Of a stretch of 45,982 nt of DNA, positions 8,933-20,052 are shown one piece after another. A model generated the notes under the pieces. The model was given only the letters and a program-made list of their open reading frames with translations, made no database searches and was not told where the DNA came from. The stretch's first letter is position 1, and each line of letters starts with the position of its first letter. The DNA is taken from NCBI GenBank assembly GCA_027311065.1, contig DAICZP010000137.1, positions 1 through 45,982 of the forward strand, written 5' to 3'. The stretch comes from Thiomonas sp. Lineage in GTDB: Bacteria; Pseudomonadota; Gammaproteobacteria; Burkholderiales; Burkholderiaceae_C. A program made the position numbers and the translations under genes.

Positions 8933-9760
8933 ATGACCGAGACCGCCAACTCCTACGAACGTCCGCTGCGGATTGCGATCGCTGGCAGCAGTGGCCGCAT
9001 GGGCCGGATGTTGATCGAGGCGACACTGGCAGCAGCCGGGTGCGTGCTTCGCGGCGCCCTGGATCGGTCCGAGGCCGCGCTGCTCGGTGAAGACGCCGGG
9101 GCTGGGCTGGGCGTGCACACCGGGGTGCGTATCACTGCCGATCTCGACCTCGGCCTTCAGGATGCTGACGTCCTGATCGATTTCACCCGGCCCGAGGGCA
9201 CGTTGCGGCATGTCGAGGCTTGCTTGCGCCATGGGGTTGCCGTGGTGATCGGGACCACCGGCTTCGACACCGAGGGGTTGGCGCGCCTTCGGGAAGCCAG
9301 CGCACGGATTCCGATCGTGCTGGCGCCAAACATGAGCGTCGGCGTCAACGTCGTGCTGCAACTGCTCGCGCAGGCCGGGCGCGCACTGGCGGAAGGCTTT
9401 GATATCGAAATCATCGAGGCGCATCACCGCCACAAGGTCGATGCCCCATCGGGAACCGCGCTGAAAATGGCCGAAGTGGTCGCCGCCGCTGCCGGGCGCG
9501 ACCTCGCGGTGGACGCCGTCTGGGGTCGACATGGTCACACGGGGGAGCGCATGGCTGGGGCGATCGGCTTCTCGGTGATCCGTGGCGGAGATATCGTCGG
9601 CGACCATACCGTGCTGTTCGCAGGCGCGGGCGAGCGCATCGAGATCACCCACAAGTCCAGCAGCCGTGCCACGTACGCCGCGGGAAGCCTGCGTGCCGCC
9701 CGGTTCCTGGCAGGTCGGGCGCCAGGCCTCTATGACATGCAGGACGTCCTGCGGGGCTGA
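8933..9760 (+). CDS. dapB: 4-hydroxy-tetrahydrodipicolinate reductase DapB
   Basis: Reduces the dihydrodipicolinate-level intermediate with NAD(P)H in lysine and diaminopimelate synthesis. The nucleotide-binding loop GSSGRMGRM lies at residues 18-26. The conserved IGTTGFD and the catalytic segment [15 protein letters not shown] (162-176, His164, Lys168) follow. At 275 residues from the ATG at 8933 the length is normal. An ATG at 8912 and a GTG at 8900 are in frame, and no ribosome site separates the options clearly, so the start is uncertain by up to 11 codons. The C-terminus ([11 protein letters not shown]) is intact. exbB follows after 18 bp. Confidence 0.95.
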   Translation: MTETANSYERPLRIAIAGSSGRMGRMLIEATLAAAGCVLRGALDRSEAALLGEDAGAGLGVHTGVRITADLDLGLQDADVLIDFTRPEGTLRHVEACLRHGVAVVIGTTGFDTEGLARLREASARIPIVLAPNMSVGVNVVLQLLAQAGRALAEGFDIEIIEAHHRHKVDAPSGTALKMAEVVAAAAGRDLAVDAVWGRHGHTGERMAGAIGFSVIRGGDIVGDHTVLFAGAGERIEITHKSSSRATYAAGSLRAARFLAGRAPGLYDMQDVLRG

Positions 9761-9778
9761 TGGGGTGCGAGTTCGACC

Positions 9779-10454
9779 ATGAACGGACTCACCGCCTTCT
9801 GGTCCGAGGGGGACGTACTGAGCCATGTGGTGGCGCTGCTGCTGCTGGGCATGTCGGTTGCGAGCTGGTTCGTGATCCTCTGGAAGCTGGCTCTGCTCGG
9901 TGCGGCGAGGCGGCGCGTTCCCCGCGGTATTGCAGCGTTCTGGGCTGCGCCTGTGCGTGCCGACGCGGTGCGCGCAGCGCTTGAAGCCGACCCGCAAGGC
10001 CTTGCTGCAGACATGGCCGAAACGGTGGCGACCCTCAGCCGTGTCGACGCTGGCGAGACCGGTTGGCAGCACTACCCTGACCGGGTGCGGCGCGAACTTC
10101 GCCAGGCGCTCGGAGCGTCGAGTCGGCAGTTGCATGCGGGCCACGTGTTGCTCGCCAGCGTTGGCAGCACAGCACCCTTCGTGGGTCTGTTCGGTACGGT
10201 GTGGGGTATATATCACGCCCTGACCACCATCGCGGCGACGCAGCAGGTTGGAATCGACAAGGTTGCCGGGCCGGTAGGCGAGTCGTTGATCATGACCGCC
10301 GCTGGCCTGGCTGTGGCCATCCCTGCCGTCCTGGCTTACAACGCGCTCGGCAAGCGCGCGCGCGCTTGACGCCGAGTTGGAAGGTTTTGCGCTCGATTTG
10401 CAGCACCTGCTGCATTTCGAGGCCGGGCGGAGCCGTGGCGCCGGTGACCTTTGA
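9779..10454 (+). CDS. exbB: MotA/TolQ/ExbB proton channel protein, frameshifted near the 3' end
   Basis: Inner-membrane subunit of an ExbB/ExbD (TolQ/TolR) motor that uses proton motive force to energise outer membrane processes. The uninterrupted frame 9779-10369 gives 196 residues with a first TM around 15-37 and the conserved C-terminal pair of TMs (TAPFVGLFGTVWGIYHAL, then MTAAGLAVAIPAVLAYN). It then ends in TGA just after a (CG)5 run at 10355-10364. The next frame continues the expected tail, LDAELEGFALDLQHLL, to a stop at 10452-10454. Loss of one CG unit would explain this. All TM segments precede the break, so even a truncated product may insert. exbD follows at 10488. Confidence 0.88.
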
Positions 10455-10487
10455 CGCCGCGTCGCCCGAAGCTGCCGTGAGGACGCC

Positions 10488-10925
10488 ATGAGTTTCGGCC
10501 GATTCGAGCGAGGTACGGACGAGTCCCCGATGAGCGACATCAACATGACGCCGTTGATCGACGTGATGCTGGTCCTGTTGGTGATTTTCATCATCACGGC
10601 GCCGTTGCTTGCTGGCCGGGTGGCCTTGAATCTACCGAAGGTCGCTGCCCTGCCGGCGCCGAAGCCGACCTCCAGCCTCGCGGTCTCCATCCAGAAAAAC
10701 GGGCGGATCTATCTCGATGATCACCCGGTGACCATCAATGTGTTGCGTGTGCGTTTTGCGCAAGCCGTTGCCGTTCACGCCGACACCGAGTTGCGAATCA
10801 GGGCGGATACTGCGGTGCCTTATGGCACCGTGGCGCGCGTGATGGGCGCTGCGCAGCAAGCCGGGTTGTCGCATATCGGACTCATCACCCAGCCCGCCGC
10901 TGCAACCTCCGGCGCTGCCCCCTGA
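10488..10925 (+). CDS. exbD: Biopolymer transport protein ExbD/TolR
   Basis: Partner of the ExbB-type channel, with one TM helix and a periplasmic domain. The 145-residue protein begins MSFGRFERGTDESPMSDINMTPLIDVMLVLLVIFIITAPLL; the Asp in NMTPLIDVMLVLL is the conserved proton-path residue at the start of the TM helix (about 24-43). The periplasmic part is complete and ends in a short Ala-rich tail. The 33-bp gap after the restored exbB stop fits cotranscription. Whether the pair serves TonB-dependent uptake or Tol-Pal cell division cannot be settled: no tonB, tolA or tolB is nearby. Confidence 0.94.
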   Translation: MSFGRFERGTDESPMSDINMTPLIDVMLVLLVIFIITAPLLAGRVALNLPKVAALPAPKPTSSLAVSIQKNGRIYLDDHPVTINVLRVRFAQAVAVHADTELRIRADTAVPYGTVARVMGAAQQAGLSHIGLITQPAAATSGAAP

Positions 10926-10963
10926 AGGCACCGGGCGCACCCAGGCATGGCGGCGGCCACTAA

Positions 10964-13689
<2,726 letters not shown>

Positions 13690-13708
13690 GCAGGTCGCAA
13701 CTGTGAGA

Positions 13709-14245
13709 ATGCCCTCGATGATTGCCCGACTTCGCATCCTGTGCCTGGCGGCCATTGCGTCCATACTGGTCGCGGCATGTGGGTTTCATTTGCGCGGTTC
13801 CGTGGCGATTCCTTTCGCCACCATGACCCTGCGCGGGCAGAGCGGGCCGATGCTGGCCGATCTGCGCAACGCAATCGAAGGGGTTGGCGGCACCAGGCTG
13901 ACCTCGGATCCGCGGTCAGCCGAGGCGATTTTTACCCTCCTCCAGGAGTCCACGTCGCAAGTTCCCATGAGCTACAACGCCGATGGGACCGTGGCGCTCT
14001 ACCAACTGGTGGAAACGGTGCGTTACCAGTTGACCGATCAGCGAGGAGCGTTGCTGATCGCGCCGACCACCATCAGCCAGGCCAGCAACCTCAGCTACAG
14101 CACTGGTGCGGCGCTGGCCAAAGCAAACGAGGCTGATCTGCTGTACCGTGGGATGCGCGCCGACCTGATCCAGCGCATCATGTTCCAGCTTGCGGCCTTG
14201 CATCCGGCCCGCGCGCCGGTACCCGTCGCGCCATCGGTACACTGA
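13709..14245 (+). CDS. lptE: LPS assembly lipoprotein LptE
   Basis: Outer-membrane lipoprotein that plugs and helps fold LptD in the final step of LPS export. A signal peptide ends in the lipobox LVAAC just before GFHLRGSV, the hallmark start of mature LptE (RlpB). The protein is about 178 residues. The start is uncertain: GTG 13703, ATG 13709 and ATG 13718 are all in frame and all give a workable signal peptide. It lies 19 bp after leuS and 16 bp before holA, the usual betaproteobacterial order leuS-lptE-holA. It works with LptB, encoded at the left edge of this window. Confidence 0.93.
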   Translation: MPSMIARLRILCLAAIASILVAACGFHLRGSVAIPFATMTLRGQSGPMLADLRNAIEGVGGTRLTSDPRSAEAIFTLLQESTSQVPMSYNADGTVALYQLVETVRYQLTDQRGALLIAPTTISQASNLSYSTGAALAKANEADLLYRGMRADLIQRIMFQLAALHPARAPVPVAPSVH

Positions 14246-14261
14246 TCGGGGTATCGCCATC

Positions 14262-15353
14262 ATGCCCTTGTTGCGCGCCGACCAGCTGACGCATGCCCTG
14301 TCATCCGGGCTGCGCGGCCCATACACGCTTTTTGGCGATGAGCTGTTGCTGCTCAACGAGGGACTCGACCAGATCCGCGCCGCGGCGTTGGCTGCGGGTT
14401 ATGCGACGCGGGAACAGCATCAGGTCGAGCGGGGTTTTGACTGGGCTTCCCTGCTGGCGCAAAGCCGCGAGCGCAGCTTGTTCGGCGAGCGCAAGTGTAT
14501 CGAGGTGCGGATTCCGACCGGTAAACCCGGGCGCGATGGTGCTGCGGCGCTCGGCGCGCTGGCCGATGCTGCGGGCGAGGATCTGATGGTGATCGTCATT
14601 CTTCCGCGCCTCGATGCGGCGACGCAGAAGTCGGATTGGTTCACACGTCTGGCCGCGGCGGGGACCGCTGTGCGCATCGACACGATCGAGCCCGAGCAGC
14701 TCGGCGCCTGGATGCGGCAACGGCTGGCGCGCCACGGACTCACGCTTTCAGCGGGCGCCGCCGGACAGGCATGTCTTGACCTGTTGGTGTCGCGCACCGA
14801 AGGAAACCTGCTGGCTGCCCACCAGGAGGTCGAAAAACTGGCGTTATTGGCAGAACCCGGTGCACTCGATCTCGAACGCCTGCAGGACGTGGTGCAGGGG
14901 GCGGCCCGCTACAGTGTGTTCCGTCTCCCTGAAGCCGTGCTGGCCGGCAACATCGCGCGTCTCGTCCGTATGCTCGACGGGCTTCAGGGAGAAGGTGTTG
15001 CTGCCGTGCTGGCGCACTGGACATTGGCGGAGGAATTGCGCGCCTGGCTGCGACTGCGCCAGGGGCTCGACCTCGGCGAGAGCTTCGCCGCGCTGGCGCG
15101 CGCCAACCGGATCTGGGGGCCACGGGAGAAGCTCCTGCAGCGCGCCCTTCCCCGGCTGGCCGCATCCGTCATCGAGGGCCTGCTGTTGCGTGCTGCTGCT
15201 TGCGATCGTGCCATCAAGGGGTTACGCCCCGCCGACGTCCCGCATGACCCGTGGGAGGCGGTGCGTCACCTGGCGCTGGCTATGGCGGCGGACGCCACGC
15301 CGCTGCCTGCCAACGCACCTGCGCGCGCGCGCCTGGTTTTGCTGGCAAGCTGA
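14262..15353 (+). CDS. holA: DNA polymerase III subunit delta HolA
   Basis: Clamp-loader subunit that opens the beta sliding clamp during replication. The 363-residue protein has the standard delta organisation: N-terminal clamp-binding part (GPYTLFGDELLLLNEGLDQIR), the non-catalytic AAA+-like middle (EDLMVIVILPRLDAATQKSDWF), the segment TEGNLLAAHQEVEKLALL, and the collar domain to the end. The ATG at 14262 begins the conserved RADQLTHAL; the open frame extends upstream into lptE without homology. In many relatives proA comes next, but here it is erpA on the opposite strand. Confidence 0.93.
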   Translation: MPLLRADQLTHALSSGLRGPYTLFGDELLLLNEGLDQIRAAALAAGYATREQHQVERGFDWASLLAQSRERSLFGERKCIEVRIPTGKPGRDGAAALGALADAAGEDLMVIVILPRLDAATQKSDWFTRLAAAGTAVRIDTIEPEQLGAWMRQRLARHGLTLSAGAAGQACLDLLVSRTEGNLLAAHQEVEKLALLAEPGALDLERLQDVVQGAARYSVFRLPEAVLAGNIARLVRMLDGLQGEGVAAVLAHWTLAEELRAWLRLRQGLDLGESFAALARANRIWGPREKLLQRALPRLAASVIEGLLLRAAACDRAIKGLRPADVPHDPWEAVRHLALAMAADATPLPANAPARARLVLLAS

Positions 15354-15389
15354 CGCAACGCGGCCCTGACGGCCCGTTTCAACAGCGCG

Positions 15390-15749
15390 TCAGACGGAAA
15401 ACGACGATCCGCATCCACAGGTGGTGGACGCATTCGGGTTTTTGATGACGAACTGCGCGCCTTCAAGACCTTCCTTGTAGTCGATCTCGGCGCCATTGAG
15501 GTATTGCATGCTCATTGCGTCAATGAGCAACATGACCCCATTTTTCTCGAGCTGGAAGTCGTCGTCGTTCACCGCCTCGTCAAAGGTGAAGCCGTAATGG
15601 AAGCCCGAACAACCGCCGCCCTGGACGAACACACGCAGCTTGAGCTCGGGGTTGCCCTCTTCGTCGATCAGCTCCTTGACCTTCCCGGCAGCGCTGTCGG
15701 TGAACAGCAGGGGGGAAGACATCACGGCTTCGGTCATGACTGCACTCAT
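15390..15749 (-). CDS. erpA: Iron-sulfur cluster insertion protein ErpA
   Basis: A-type carrier that delivers [4Fe-4S] clusters to apo-enzymes such as those of isoprenoid synthesis. The 119-residue protein has the three ligand cysteines Cys47 (GGGCSGF) and Cys111/Cys113 (TTCGCGSSF). The start at 15749 is preceded by AGGAG at good spacing on the minus strand (just past 15749), which settles it against two later in-frame ATGs. It lies downstream of argC on the same strand with a 65-bp gap. It converges on holA with a 36-bp gap. Confidence 0.95.
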   Translation of the reverse strand: MSAVMTEAVMSSPLLFTDSAAGKVKELIDEEGNPELKLRVFVQGGGCSGFHYGFTFDEAVNDDDFQLEKNGVMLLIDAMSMQYLNGAEIDYKEGLEGAQFVIKNPNASTTCGCGSSFSV

Positions 15750-15814
15750 GGATTTCTCCTGTGGAGCAACGAATTTTAGTCGCGCAAGCTGCCGCGCGAA
15801 TGACCACGCTGCAA

Positions 15815-16873
15815 TCAGGGCAGTAGAGCAGGGATTTCCAGGCCTGCGGTTTCCGGAAGATCGAAGAGCAGGTTCATGTTTTGCACCGCCTGCCCGGCCG
15901 CGCCCTTGGTGAGGTTGTCCTGGACCACAAGGATCATGGCGGTGTCGGGCGCGGGCTTGTGCACCGCCACGCGCAAGACATTCGCGCCTCGCACGCTGCG
16001 TGTGTCCGGTGCGCTGCCGGCGGGCAGCACGTCGACGAACGTTTCGCCCCGGTAGGCGGTTTCGTAAAGCGCTTGCAGATCTGCTTGCTGGCCGGCCGCC
16101 GTCAAGCGGGCGTACAAGGTGCTGTGCATGCCGCGGATCATCGGCGCCAAATGCGGCGTGAATAGGCAGCGCAGCGTCGTGTCGTCGTCGGCCAGACCCG
16201 CGATGCGCCGCAGTTCCTGGTCGATTTCCGGGCCGTGGCGGTGACCCGTGACACCATAGGCCTTGAAGTTGTCGGAGGCTTCGGCAAAGAGCAATCCCAG
16301 CTCGGCCTTGCGCCCGGCACCCGAGACGCCGGAGGCGCAAGCCGCGATCAGGTGCCCGGTATCGACCAGGCCTCCTGCGCGCAACAGCGGCGCGAAGCCG
16401 ATCTGGATCGTGGTCGGATAGCAGCCGGGGTTGGCCACGAGGCGCGCGGCACGGATCGCGTCGCGGTTGAGTTCCGGCAGGCCGTACGCCGCCTGCGCCA
16501 GAAGGTCGGGGCATGCATGTGGCATGCCGTACCAGTGCGCGAAGGTGGCGGTATCGCGCAGGCGGAAGTCGGCAGCAAGGTCGATGACACGGACGTCCGC
16601 GGCTAGCAGGTCACGCGCCTGCTGCATGGCCACGCCGTGCGGGGTGGCGAAGAACACGACGTCACAGTCCGCCAGCGGCGCCGCGTCGGGTGTCGTGAAA
16701 CGCACGTCGGTGTGGCCACGCAAACTGGGAAACATGTCTGCCACCGGCATGCCGGCTTCCTTGCGCGATGTGATCGCCACCAGTTGCGCGTGGGGGTGGC
16801 GCGCCAGCAGGCGCAGCAATTCGACGCCGGTATAACCGGTTCCGCCGACGATTCCGACTTTGATGCGATCCAT
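15815..16873 (-). CDS. argC: N-acetyl-gamma-glutamyl-phosphate reductase ArgC
   Basis: NADPH-dependent third step of arginine synthesis. The 352-residue protein shows the Rossmann start [18 protein letters not shown], the catalytic Cys151 in [10 protein letters not shown], and the C-terminal histidine region [12 protein letters not shown]. The start at 16873 ([11 protein letters not shown]) has a modest purine-rich ribosome site (AAGGAA); an ATG 14 codons upstream is in frame but adds no homologous sequence. No other arginine gene is close, as is usual for betaproteobacteria where argC sits near rplM-rpsI. Confidence 0.96.
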   Translation of the reverse strand: MDRIKVGIVGGTGYTGVELLRLLARHPHAQLVAITSRKEAGMPVADMFPSLRGHTDVRFTTPDAAPLADCDVVFFATPHGVAMQQARDLLAADVRVIDLAADFRLRDTATFAHWYGMPHACPDLLAQAAYGLPELNRDAIRAARLVANPGCYPTTIQIGFAPLLRAGGLVDTGHLIAACASGVSGAGRKAELGLLFAEASDNFKAYGVTGHRHGPEIDQELRRIAGLADDDTTLRCLFTPHLAPMIRGMHSTLYARLTAAGQQADLQALYETAYRGETFVDVLPAGSAPDTRSVRGANVLRVAVHKPAPDTAMILVVQDNLTKGAAGQAVQNMNLLFDLPETAGLEIPALLP

Positions 16874-17259
16874 CGTGGTTCCTTGGGATTCTGTCCGGAA
16901 TGGTAGCGCCGCCATTGTCTCGACGAAGCAGTTGGCGTAGCGTCAGACCCGTCGTCGGCTGATCACCGCGCGTGTGGTGACCCGTGCACGGGGAGTACGC
17001 CCCCGAGGAGCAAGGCCAGCTCGATCGCGTGCCAGGCAAGGACCTGCTGGCTCGCGTCCCACCATCGGCGCGGTTGCGCGTATCAGTCACGGATTTTGCT
17101 CGATATGCATCAGAGACATCATGGCGCTGAAAACCGCCATGATGTCTCTGATGCACAAAATCGAAAAATCAACAACTTAGAACACGGGCGAACAACTGCC
17201 GCCGGGGAGAGCGAACGAGTTCCGCCTTGCACGGTCTTGGCAACGGCTGCGCGTGACCG
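16874..17259. other. 386-bp intergenic region upstream of argC, ending at the toxin gene
   Basis: No gene recognised. It contains the argC promoter region and, at 17106-17155, a long perfect inverted repeat described separately. The part from about 17090 to 17180 is richer in A/T than the flanks. The toxin gene ends at 17260 reading into it, so the inverted repeat lies downstream of the toxin-antitoxin transcript. Confidence 0.5.
17106..17155 (-). repeat. 21-bp perfect inverted repeat downstream of the toxin-antitoxin operon
   Basis: The left arm is 17106-17126 and the right arm 17135-17155, perfectly complementary over 21 bp with an 8-base loop (CTGAAAAC). The left arm plus loop (17106-17134, 29 bp) recurs exactly at 17876-17904, on the other side of the toxin-antitoxin genes. 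There are thus two direct copies and one inverted partial copy. As RNA on the minus strand it would form a very stable hairpin after the toxin stop and could act as a terminator or 3' protector, though no T run follows at once. Confidence 0.85.
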
Positions 17260-17556
17260 CTATCTACGGGCTTGATCATCCAGCGGGTAGCGCTGGCGGG
17301 GGTGCAACACGCCGAGCACGTCGACGCGTTCGCTGACCTTGTAGACAACGAGGTAGTTCGGATGGGCTATGAGCTCGCGCGTTCCCGCGATCCGGCCGGG
17401 CCTGTACAAGTAGGGATGATCGCCCGTTGTGGCCACCGCGCTCACGATGCAGTCACGCAGCCTGCGCGCGGCGTCCGGATCGCGCTCGCTGATGTAACGG
17501 ACAATCGCGAGCAGGTCGGCGCGCGCCTGCTGCGACCAATGGATGGGCAGCGTCAA
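17260..17556 (-). CDS. RelE/ParE-family toxin of a type II toxin-antitoxin pair
   Basis: The 98-residue protein has the compact ParE-like fold signature: an N-terminal strand (LPIHWSQQARADLLAIVRYI), a central ARRLRDCIVSAV helix, the conserved HPYLYRPGRIAGTRELI segment and a YLVVYKVSERVDVLGVLHPRQRYP finish. ParE members poison DNA gyrase and RelE members cut mRNA on ribosomes; the sequence looks ParE-like, but the target is not proven. Its start overlaps the antitoxin stop by 4 bp, the classic coupled arrangement. The pair is inserted between rpsI and argC. Confidence 0.9.
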   Translation of the reverse strand: MTLPIHWSQQARADLLAIVRYISERDPDAARRLRDCIVSAVATTGDHPYLYRPGRIAGTRELIAHPNYLVVYKVSERVDVLGVLHPRQRYPLDDQARR

Positions 17557-17750
17557 CGCCGCCGGACCGACTGCCTCTGCTCGGCAGCCTGGATGATGGC
17601 CTCCGTCTCGGCCACCACTTGGTCATGTGGCACGGCTGGTCGTGTGTCGGCCATGCTTTCCAGCACACGGCTGCGGAACCAGGCGTCATGCGCCTGGGCT
17701 TCCTGCTGGGTGCCGAATTCAGACTCGATCGGGGAGAGAGCCGTGTTCAT
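17553..17750 (-). CDS. Antitoxin of the ParE-type toxin-antitoxin pair (stability-determinant type)
   Basis: A 65-residue acidic protein, MNTALSPIESEFGTQQEAQ and onward, ending in a helix rich in Glu and Gln. The segment AHDAWFRSRVLESMADTRPAVPHDQV matches the short antitoxins usually labelled stability determinant (StbD-like) that precede ParE toxins. Such proteins bind and neutralise the toxin and repress their own promoter. The start at 17750 was chosen from family length; the open frame extends 36 codons further without homology. No clear ribosome site is visible. Coupled to the toxin by a 4-bp overlap. Confidence 0.85.
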   Translation of the reverse strand: MNTALSPIESEFGTQQEAQAHDAWFRSRVLESMADTRPAVPHDQVVAETEAIIQAAEQRQSVRRR

Positions 17751-17875
17751 GGAGGCTAGCGTAATCCAAAGTCGCCTGCGAAGCCATCTGCCTGCCGGGC
17801 GCAGGGCCTTGACGACGCCGAACGGCCGGCCCTCTTGGTCAAGGAACTGCGAGCACACATTCCGGAGTTGGTATG

Positions 17876-17904
17876 TGCATCAGAGACATCATGGCGCTGA
17901 AAAC
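17876..17904 (+). repeat. Second direct copy of the 29-bp repeat flanking the toxin-antitoxin cassette
   Basis: Identical over 29 bp to 17106-17134, 770 bp away in the same orientation. It lies between the antitoxin's upstream region and the terminator of the rplM-rpsI operon, overlapping the terminator stem by one base. The two copies bracket the whole toxin-antitoxin operon. Confidence 0.9.
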
Positions 17905-17938
17905 GCAAAAGGCCCGTCTTGTGGACGGGCCTTTTGCG
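17904..17938 (-). terminator. Intrinsic terminator of the rplM-rpsI operon
   Basis: Perfect 15-bp stem (17904-17918 with 17924-17938) around a 5-base loop, containing AAAAGGCCCGTC on one side. On the minus strand it starts about 40 bases after the rpsI stop and is followed by a short T-rich stretch (TTTTC). Good candidate for factor-independent termination; the A/T ends of the stem make it potentially bidirectional. Confidence 0.85.
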
Positions 17939-17978
17939 CGCTCCCCGTTGTGGCGGAGACGACAAACGTTCTCGCGGC

Positions 17979-18371
17979 TTAGCGCTTGGAGAATTGCTTG
18001 CGACGACGGGCGCCGTGCAGACCGACTTTCTTGCGCTCGACTTCGCGCGCGTCACGCGTCACGAAGCCAGCACTGGAGAGCGCGGGCTTGAGGGTCGCGT
18101 CATAGTCGATCAGCGCGCGGGTGATGCCGTGACGTACGGCGCCTGCTTGACCCGTTTCGCCGCCGCCACGCACGTTGATCTTGACGTCGAACTGGGTTTC
18201 GTTCGCGGTGAGGACCAGGGGCTGCTTGACCACCATGATGGAGGTTTGACGCCCGAAATACTCTTGCAACGACTGACCATTGACAGTGATGTTGCCGCTG
18301 CCCTTCTTGATGAACACACGCGCCACGGAACTCTTGCGGCGGCCGGTGCCGTAATTCCAATCTCCGATCAT
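17979..18371 (-). CDS. rpsI: 30S ribosomal protein S9
   Basis: Small-subunit head protein whose C-terminal tail reaches the P-site tRNA. The 130-residue sequence is full length: it begins [26 protein letters not shown], contains the conserved [19 protein letters not shown], and ends in the basic tail [14 protein letters not shown]. It follows rplM by 9 bp on the minus strand, the universal bacterial L13-S9 operon, and is followed by a strong terminator. Confidence 0.99.
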   Translation of the reverse strand: MIGDWNYGTGRRKSSVARVFIKKGSGNITVNGQSLQEYFGRQTSIMVVKQPLVLTANETQFDVKINVRGGGETGQAGAVRHGITRALIDYDATLKPALSSAGFVTRDAREVERKKVGLHGARRRKQFSKR

Positions 18372-18380
18372 GGCCGCTCC

Positions 18381-18809
18381 TTAGATGTCCAGACTCTTGG
18401 GTTGCTGGGCGCTATGCGGATGCTCGGCGCCAGCGTAGACCTTCAGCTTCTTGATCATCGCGTAGCCCAGGGGGCCCTTGGGCAGCATGCCCTTGACAGC
18501 GATGTGCAATGCACGCCCGGGATGACGGGCCTGCATGTCCTTGAAGCGTGTCGCGTAGATACCGCCCGGGTAACCCGAGTGCCGGTAGTAGATCTTGTCT
18601 TCCGCCTTGTTGCCGGTGACGCGCAACTTGTCGGAATTGACGACGATGATGAAATCACCGGTGTCGACGTGAGGCGTATAAATGGGTTTGTGCTTGCCAC
18701 GCAGGCGGCGTGCCACTTCGCTGGCGACACGACCGAGGACCTTGTCCGTTGCGTCGATCACAAACCACTCATGCTTCACTTCGGCCGGCTTGGCGCTGAA
18801 GGTTTTCAT
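18381..18809 (-). CDS. rplM: 50S ribosomal protein L13
   Basis: Early-assembling large-subunit protein. The 142-residue protein begins [20 protein letters not shown] and has the signature [23 protein letters not shown]. The start at 18809 is the family start; the open frame extends far upstream only by chance. It heads the rplM-rpsI operon. About 400 bp separate it from the divergent acetyltransferase gene, leaving room for a long leader; a 7-bp inverted repeat at 18857-18881 lies in that leader. Confidence 0.99.
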   Translation of the reverse strand: MKTFSAKPAEVKHEWFVIDATDKVLGRVASEVARRLRGKHKPIYTPHVDTGDFIIVVNSDKLRVTGNKAEDKIYYRHSGYPGGIYATRFKDMQARHPGRALHIAVKGMLPKGPLGYAMIKKLKVYAGAEHPHSAQQPKSLDI

Positions 18810-19208
18810 GGTGTCACAATCACTGTGGATGCCCGGCCGAATTTCCCCGCTCTGGTGCATCGCATGCATGACACGCGATGCGGGCGGGCTCTCCCGTCTT
18901 TGTTGCGAATGCACCCGCTGGCATGGCGCATCGGGCTGCCGCGCGTCAGGAGGGCTCGCGCGACGTACCCTTGTTCTGTTGTTGTGCGTGCATTTTCTGC
19001 AACGCGTGCATCTGCAGTACGTGCATCTGCAGCAAAACATGGGTCTGCAACAATTCATCTCCGGCGGCCGGAAAACCGGAGAACATGCCATTCTACACGC
19101 AACGCCTGTGCTTGGAAAGGCAAGTCGGCCTGACGCGGTCGCAGCCCTTGCAATTTCGGCGGTCGGCTCTATATTTGTTGCATTGCAGCATTTTGATGGG
19201 AGCCTTTG
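18810..19208. promoter_or_regulatory. 399-bp divergent region between rplM and the GNAT gene with short tandem repeats
   Basis: No gene recognised. On the rplM side is a 7-bp inverted repeat GCATCGC / GCGATGC (18857-18863 with 18875-18881). Further on are two adjacent 15-bp units, CGTGCATCTGCAGTA (19005-19019) and CGTGCATCTGCAGCA (19020-19034), flanked by decayed versions (CGTGCATTTTCTGCAA from 18987; GGGTCTGCAACAA at 19041-19053). TGCA occurs unusually often. The GNAT gene has GGGAG just upstream of its ATG. Function unknown; operator or leader RNA are the obvious options. Confidence 0.45.
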
Positions 19209-19871
19209 ATGATCCCCGAAGACCTGTTCTCGCGGCATCCTGCCGCGTCCGCTTCGCCATCCGGTTCCATCCTGTCCGGTGATGAGGTTCTGCCGTTTTT
19301 TCGCCAGTCGGGGCCGGCTGTGGTGCCGATCCGGCGTATCGGTGCCGAGCACCATGGCGAATTGCTCGCCCATTTCCTGGCGCTGGACCCGGGCGATCGG
19401 TATCTCCGTTTTGGTTGCGCCGCGAATGACGCACAAATCAACGCCTATGTGGACCGTATCGATTTCGTCCACCATGAGATTTTCGGCGTCTTCAATCGCA
19501 GGCTCGAGCTCATTGCAGTGGCGCACTTGGCACCATCGCCCGCGGATGGGGAAGCCGAGTTTGGCGTCTCGGTTTTACCGTCAGCGCGCGCCAAGGGCAT
19601 TGGAACCCGGCTGTTCCAGCGTGCGGCCATGTTTGCACGAAACCATGGAATCCAGACCCTCACCATGCAGTGCCTGACACAAAATGCGGCGATGATGCGC
19701 ATCGCCCGGCATGCGGGTATGCGAGTGCATGTGGCGGGCTCGGAAACCGAGGGGGCCTTGCGCGTACAGCCCCACACATTGTTCAGTCATCTGGACGAGT
19801 GGGTGGAAAACGCCACGGGGCAGCTGGATTTTGTCATCAAGCTGGGCATGCGCCGATCCCAGGCTGTGTGA
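19209..19871 (+). CDS. GNAT-family N-acetyltransferase
   Basis: A 220-residue protein whose central part (about 50-180) is a GNAT fold: [21 protein letters not shown], the beta strands [10 protein letters not shown] and AEFGVSVLP, then the acetyl-CoA pyrophosphate loop in [15 protein letters not shown] (Q/R-x-x-G-x-G/A pattern as RAKGIG). The C-terminal strand region [19 protein letters not shown] is typical of GNATs. The substrate is unknown; the [20 protein letters not shown] segment resembles GNATs sometimes attached to protein acetyltransferases. The ATG at 19209 has GGGAG upstream; TTG at 19206 is an alternative. Confidence 0.88.
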   Translation: MIPEDLFSRHPAASASPSGSILSGDEVLPFFRQSGPAVVPIRRIGAEHHGELLAHFLALDPGDRYLRFGCAANDAQINAYVDRIDFVHHEIFGVFNRRLELIAVAHLAPSPADGEAEFGVSVLPSARAKGIGTRLFQRAAMFARNHGIQTLTMQCLTQNAAMMRIARHAGMRVHVAGSETEGALRVQPHTLFSHLDEWVENATGQLDFVIKLGMRRSQAV

Positions 19872-20052
19872 GACAGTTCCCGGCAAAGGCGCGCGCCTGC
19901 GGTTTGAACCCCAGGGCTGCTTTGGCCATGGCGTGCGCGCGGGCCCGGTTTCGCCCTATGCTTGCGCGACGACGCCGGCGGGACGTTCGCTGGCGTGTGG
20001 TCGCCTGCATCGTCCGTGCATTGTCTTCGCATCTCATCAGCAACTCATCCGC

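Noticed and set aside
8813-10690. 625-codon minus-strand open frame over dapB and exbB
   Set aside because: Covers two real plus-strand genes and has no domain; high-GC shadow.
17106-17904. Integron cassette with attC sites around the toxin-antitoxin pair
   Set aside because: The flanking repeats are short perfect copies without the imperfect inverted structure and core sites of attC, and there is no integrase nearby.
18987-19053. CRISPR-like array
   Set aside because: Units are 15 bp, directly adjacent with no spacers, and only two are well preserved.
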